Of a DNA stretch of 24,743 nucleotides, positions 22,823 to 24,743 are shown in pieces. This DNA comes from Deltaproteobacteria bacterium (GTDB lineage: Bacteria > Desulfobacterota > Desulfobacteria > Desulfobacterales > B30-G6): positions 1 through 24,743 of the forward strand of contig JAFDAT010000089.1 of the NCBI GenBank assembly GCA_019313725.1, in the 5' to 3' direction. The notes below the pieces were generated by a model. The model was not told the origin of the DNA, searched no databases, and saw nothing but the letters and a program-made list of their open reading frames with translations. The stretch's first letter is position 1, and the number at the start of each line of letters is the position of its first letter. A program made the position numbers and the translations under genes.

Positions 22823-23082
22823 TGTGGCGACTGGTATACACAAAACAAGCTCAAAAAGATGCCCGAAAAATCGCCGCTGCCGGCTTGCAGCCTAAAGCCG
22901 AGAAACTGATGGATATTCTGCGTGAAAATCCCTACAAAGTTCCTCCTCCATATGAAAAATTGATAGGAGACCTATCAGGAACATACTCCCGCCGCATCAA
23001 CATCAAGCACCGGCTGGTCTACCAAGTTATAGAGGAAGAAAAAATAGTGAAGGTTATTCGAATGTGGAGTCATTACGAATAG
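22822..23082 (+). CDS. YoeB/Txe-family mRNA interferase toxin
   Basis: This 86-residue RelE-superfamily endoribonuclease cleaves mRNA in the ribosome. Residues aligned by position with YoeB catalytic ones are Glu45 (YEKL), Arg64 (HRLVYQV) and His84-Tyr85 in the terminal MWSHYE. The GDLSGTYSRRIN loop is also typical. An upstream in-frame start at 22798 exists, but ATG 22822 gives the family's natural N-terminus and couples translation to the antitoxin through a 1-nt overlap. Confidence 0.93.
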   Translation: MWRLVYTKQAQKDARKIAAAGLQPKAEKLMDILRENPYKVPPPYEKLIGDLSGTYSRRINIKHRLVYQVIEEEKIVKVIRMWSHYE

Positions 23083-23112
23083 CTTCCCTCTCGTCGGTTC
23101 TTAATATATCCT

Positions 23113-23143
23113 AACCACAAAGACACAAAGGGCACAAAGAAGG
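23113..23143. repeat. Dispersed CTTTGTG-type repeat, copy 2 (inverted)
   Basis: AACCACAAAGACACAAAGGG followed by CACAAAG is the inverted copy of the element at 20536-20567. It lies just after the toxin gene. Confidence 0.6.
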
Positions 23144-23195
23144 ATAAATTCTCCTTTGCGCCCTTATATACCGGTTTCAGATTTCGTTGTCCTGA

Positions 23196-23278
23196 TGTTC
23201 TGTCCCCTGTCCTCTGTCACTCTGGCCTTTGGGGCTCTGATCTCTGGAAATCTGTCCTCCGTCCTCTGGCTTCTGATT
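23196..23278. repeat. Low-complexity CTGTCCTCTG-rich tract
   Basis: A pyrimidine-rich run repeats forms of CTGTCC(T/C)CTGT and CTCTGG up to the end of the Cys-rich protein gene. No gene or stable hairpin is apparent. It probably arose by short-repeat expansion. Confidence 0.45.
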
Positions 23279-23279
23279 T

Positions 23280-23687
23280 TTATTCCAAACCAACATCCTT
23301 CATGGCCGATTTGCAGCGGTCGCTGACTTTGGCCATATTTTTATCAAGGCAGTCCACCAGGCGGCCTTCACCGGGGGCCACCGTGCTGCAAAACTTTTCC
23401 AGGTCATCGTCGCACTCGTTGGCCACGTAAGTGAGTGCTGCCACCGCACGCTCCAGCTGGACAGCCGCATCGTAAAGGGCGTATTCACATTTGTTAGACA
23501 GCTTGTCCTGGTAAGCGAAAAGACAGCCCAGGAGGCGCCCGTCACCCGGGGTGACCATGGCACAGTACTTTTCCAACTCAACCTTACAGCCTTCCTCAAA
23601 GGTTTTCACCGGATCACTCGCCATGGCAGGCACCCCCGCCACTAAAAATACAACCAATACCGTAAGGGTTACCAATGTACGTTTCAT
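23280..23687 (-). CDS. Secreted cysteine-rich repeat protein
   Basis: This 135-residue protein has a clear signal peptide (MKRTLVTLTVLVVFLVAGVP..AMA, cleaved near 24). The mature part has two similar units, CKVELEKYCAMVTPGDGRLL-GCL and CDDDLEKFCSTVAPGEGRLV-DCL, each followed by a helix with another Cys. This is the Cys-rich repeat known from GLG1-type proteins and found as small periplasmic proteins in many bacteria. The Cys residues would pair in the periplasm. The role is unknown. An AAAGGAGAAAAA sequence precedes ATG 23687. Confidence 0.88.
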   Translation of the reverse strand: MKRTLVTLTVLVVFLVAGVPAMASDPVKTFEEGCKVELEKYCAMVTPGDGRLLGCLFAYQDKLSNKCEYALYDAAVQLERAVAALTYVANECDDDLEKFCSTVAPGEGRLVDCLDKNMAKVSDRCKSAMKDVGLE

Positions 23688-23835
23688 TTTTTCTCCTTTG
23701 TTAAAATTTATCTAAAATAACCACGAATGAGGGATAAACAATAGTTTGTCTTGAAATACGCTGTTTATTCTGTAAATTACGAAGCGTGAAAATTTAAACA
23801 CTCGGTTAAGGTTAGACGATACAAAGGACTTGATT

Positions 23836-24743
23836 ATGAAACCCCAGACATCCACCGATCTGCACAGCCTCTTTAACCCGAAATCCATCGCCGTAGTGGG
23901 CGCCAGCACCAAAAGGGGGTACACTTGGGACAGCGGCAACGCCTACATCAACGGGTGCATCCGACAAAGCTTTGCGGGCAGAATTTTTCCCGTCCACCCC
24001 AAAGCCGAATCCATATTGGGTTACAAATGCTACCGCTCCATTCTGGATATACCGGAACCCGTCGATCTTGCGGTTTTCTGCGTCCGGGCATCATCCGCCA
24101 GGAACGTCATGGAGGCTTGTGCCCGAAAAGGCGTCCGGTTTGTCCACATGCTTACGGCCGGTTTCGGTGAAACCGGACAGGCTGCCAATGCCGACATTGA
24201 AAAAGGCATCATGGCCATTGCCCGCAAAGCAGGCATTCGTGTTGTCGGGCCCAACTGTATGGGACTCTACTGCCCCGAAGGCGGCCTGGCGTGGAACGGC
24301 GAACTTCCGGACAAACCCGGGTCCGTGGGTCTTTTTTCGCAAAGCGGACAGCTGGCGAATATGGTCGTAAAAGTGGGCTCGATTGAGGGCATCCATTTCA
24401 GTAAAGCCGTCAGTTTCGGCAATGCCTGTGATCTGCAAGCCCATGACTTCCTGAGCTATATGGCCGACGACCCCAAAACAACTATAATCGCAAGCTACCT
24501 CGAAGGCCTTAAAAACGGCCGTGCCTTTTTCGAAACCGCTAAAAAGATGACCCGCAACAAACCACTGGTGGTCTGGAAAGGCGGTCAGACCGAGGGGGGC
24601 GCACGGGCCACCCGTTCTCACACGGCGGCGCTGGCCGGTTCTTTTCAGATCTGGAAAGGCATGTGCCGGCAGACCGGCATCATCTCCGTCGACACCCTTG
24701 ATGAAATGGTTCACACCCTCTCTGCTCTGAAACGTCTACCGCT
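23836..24743 (+). CDS. ADP-forming acyl-CoA synthetase alpha-like protein, partial (3' end outside window)
   Basis: 302 codons are visible from ATG 23836 (AAAGGA upstream) and the frame is open at the window end. It has a CoA-binding domain (FNPKSIAVVGASTKRG, EPVDLAVFCVRASSARNV, RVVGPNCMGLYCPEGG), the ligase-like domain (VGLFSQSGQLAN, SFGNACDLQAHDFLSYM, IIASYLEGLKNG) and the active-site His in TRSHTAALAGS. It is a paralogue of the protein encoded at 17603-19105, with moderate divergence. Whether it carries a fused ATP-grasp domain cannot be seen. Confidence 0.92.
   Translation, partial: MKPQTSTDLHSLFNPKSIAVVGASTKRGYTWDSGNAYINGCIRQSFAGRIFPVHPKAESILGYKCYRSILDIPEPVDLAVFCVRASSARNVMEACARKGVRFVHMLTAGFGETGQAANADIEKGIMAIARKAGIRVVGPNCMGLYCPEGGLAWNGELPDKPGSVGLFSQSGQLANMVVKVGSIEGIHFSKAVSFGNACDLQAHDFLSYMADDPKTTIIASYLEGLKNGRAFFETAKKMTRNKPLVVWKGGQTEGGARATRSHTAALAGSFQIWKGMCRQTGIISVDTLDEMVHTLSALKRLP

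Noticed and set aside
23204..23278. CRISPR-like repetition in the CTGTCCTCTG tract
   Set aside because: Units are irregular and short with no spacers of constant length.

Overview
The window reads as a piece of chromosome from a strictly anaerobic, selenium- and probably tungsten-using bacterium, most likely a Desulfobacterota (Desulfobacteria-type) sulfate reducer or relative. This is inferred from gene content: a glycine/proline-reductase-type selenoprotein, a pterin aldehyde:ferredoxin oxidoreductase (AOR), two acyl-CoA dehydrogenases, an acyl-CoA ligase, a Liv-type ABC importer, ADP-forming acyl-CoA synthetase alpha subunits and a URO-D-type methyltransferase remnant. There are no rRNA, tRNA, CRISPR or phage genes. 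Layout: (1) 1-1210: a single + strand gene for a GrdB/PrdB-family selenoprotein, with an in-frame TGA at 787-789 read as selenocysteine, a SECIS-like hairpin just after it, and a terminator. (2) 1211-1452: a gene-free cluster of short dispersed repeats and hairpins. (3) 1453-5502, minus strand: lipA, a long acyl-CoA dehydrogenase and a second acyl-CoA dehydrogenase. (4) 5503-5775: a divergent control region with two near-identical 15-bp palindromes, each over the -10 of one of two opposed promoters. (5) 5776-8943, plus strand: an FCD-type GntR regulator, an AOR-family oxidoreductase overlapping it, and a ThiS/MoaD-like small protein. A near-perfect 26-bp inverted repeat follows. (6) 9066-15837, minus strand: an import and activation operon in the order livK, livH, livM, livG, livF, acyl-CoA ligase. 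LivF and LivG carry matching defects in the same composite ATP site. (7) 16058-17598: a decaying patch with a URO-D methyltransferase remnant, a metallo-beta-lactamase-fold gene with a frameshifted 3' end and a small frameshifted gene. (8) 17603-19105, minus strand: an ADP-forming CoA-ligase alpha-like protein without its ATP-grasp partner. (9) 19510-21983, plus strand: a MoxR ATPase and CoxE-like VWA protein pair. (10) 22178-23082: a truncated ORF into whose end the promoter and operator of a YefM/YoeB-type toxin-antitoxin pair is built. (11) 23280-23687: a secreted Cys-rich repeat protein (minus). (12) 23836 to the end: a second CoA-ligase alpha-like gene, cut by the window edge. How the genes fit together (inference): the liv operon imports a small carboxylate or amino-acid-like substrate, the AMP-forming ligase activates it to a CoA ester, and acyl-CoA dehydrogenases and the AOR-type enzyme oxidise or reduce derived acyl-CoA/aldehyde intermediates. 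The GntR protein probably represses both the lipA/dehydrogenase arm and its own AOR arm until an acyl or carboxylate effector appears. The strongest candidates for something overlooked are the UGA-recoded selenoprotein, the paired GntR operators joining lipA, acyl-CoA dehydrogenase and AOR, and the asymmetric LivF/LivG ATPase pair.
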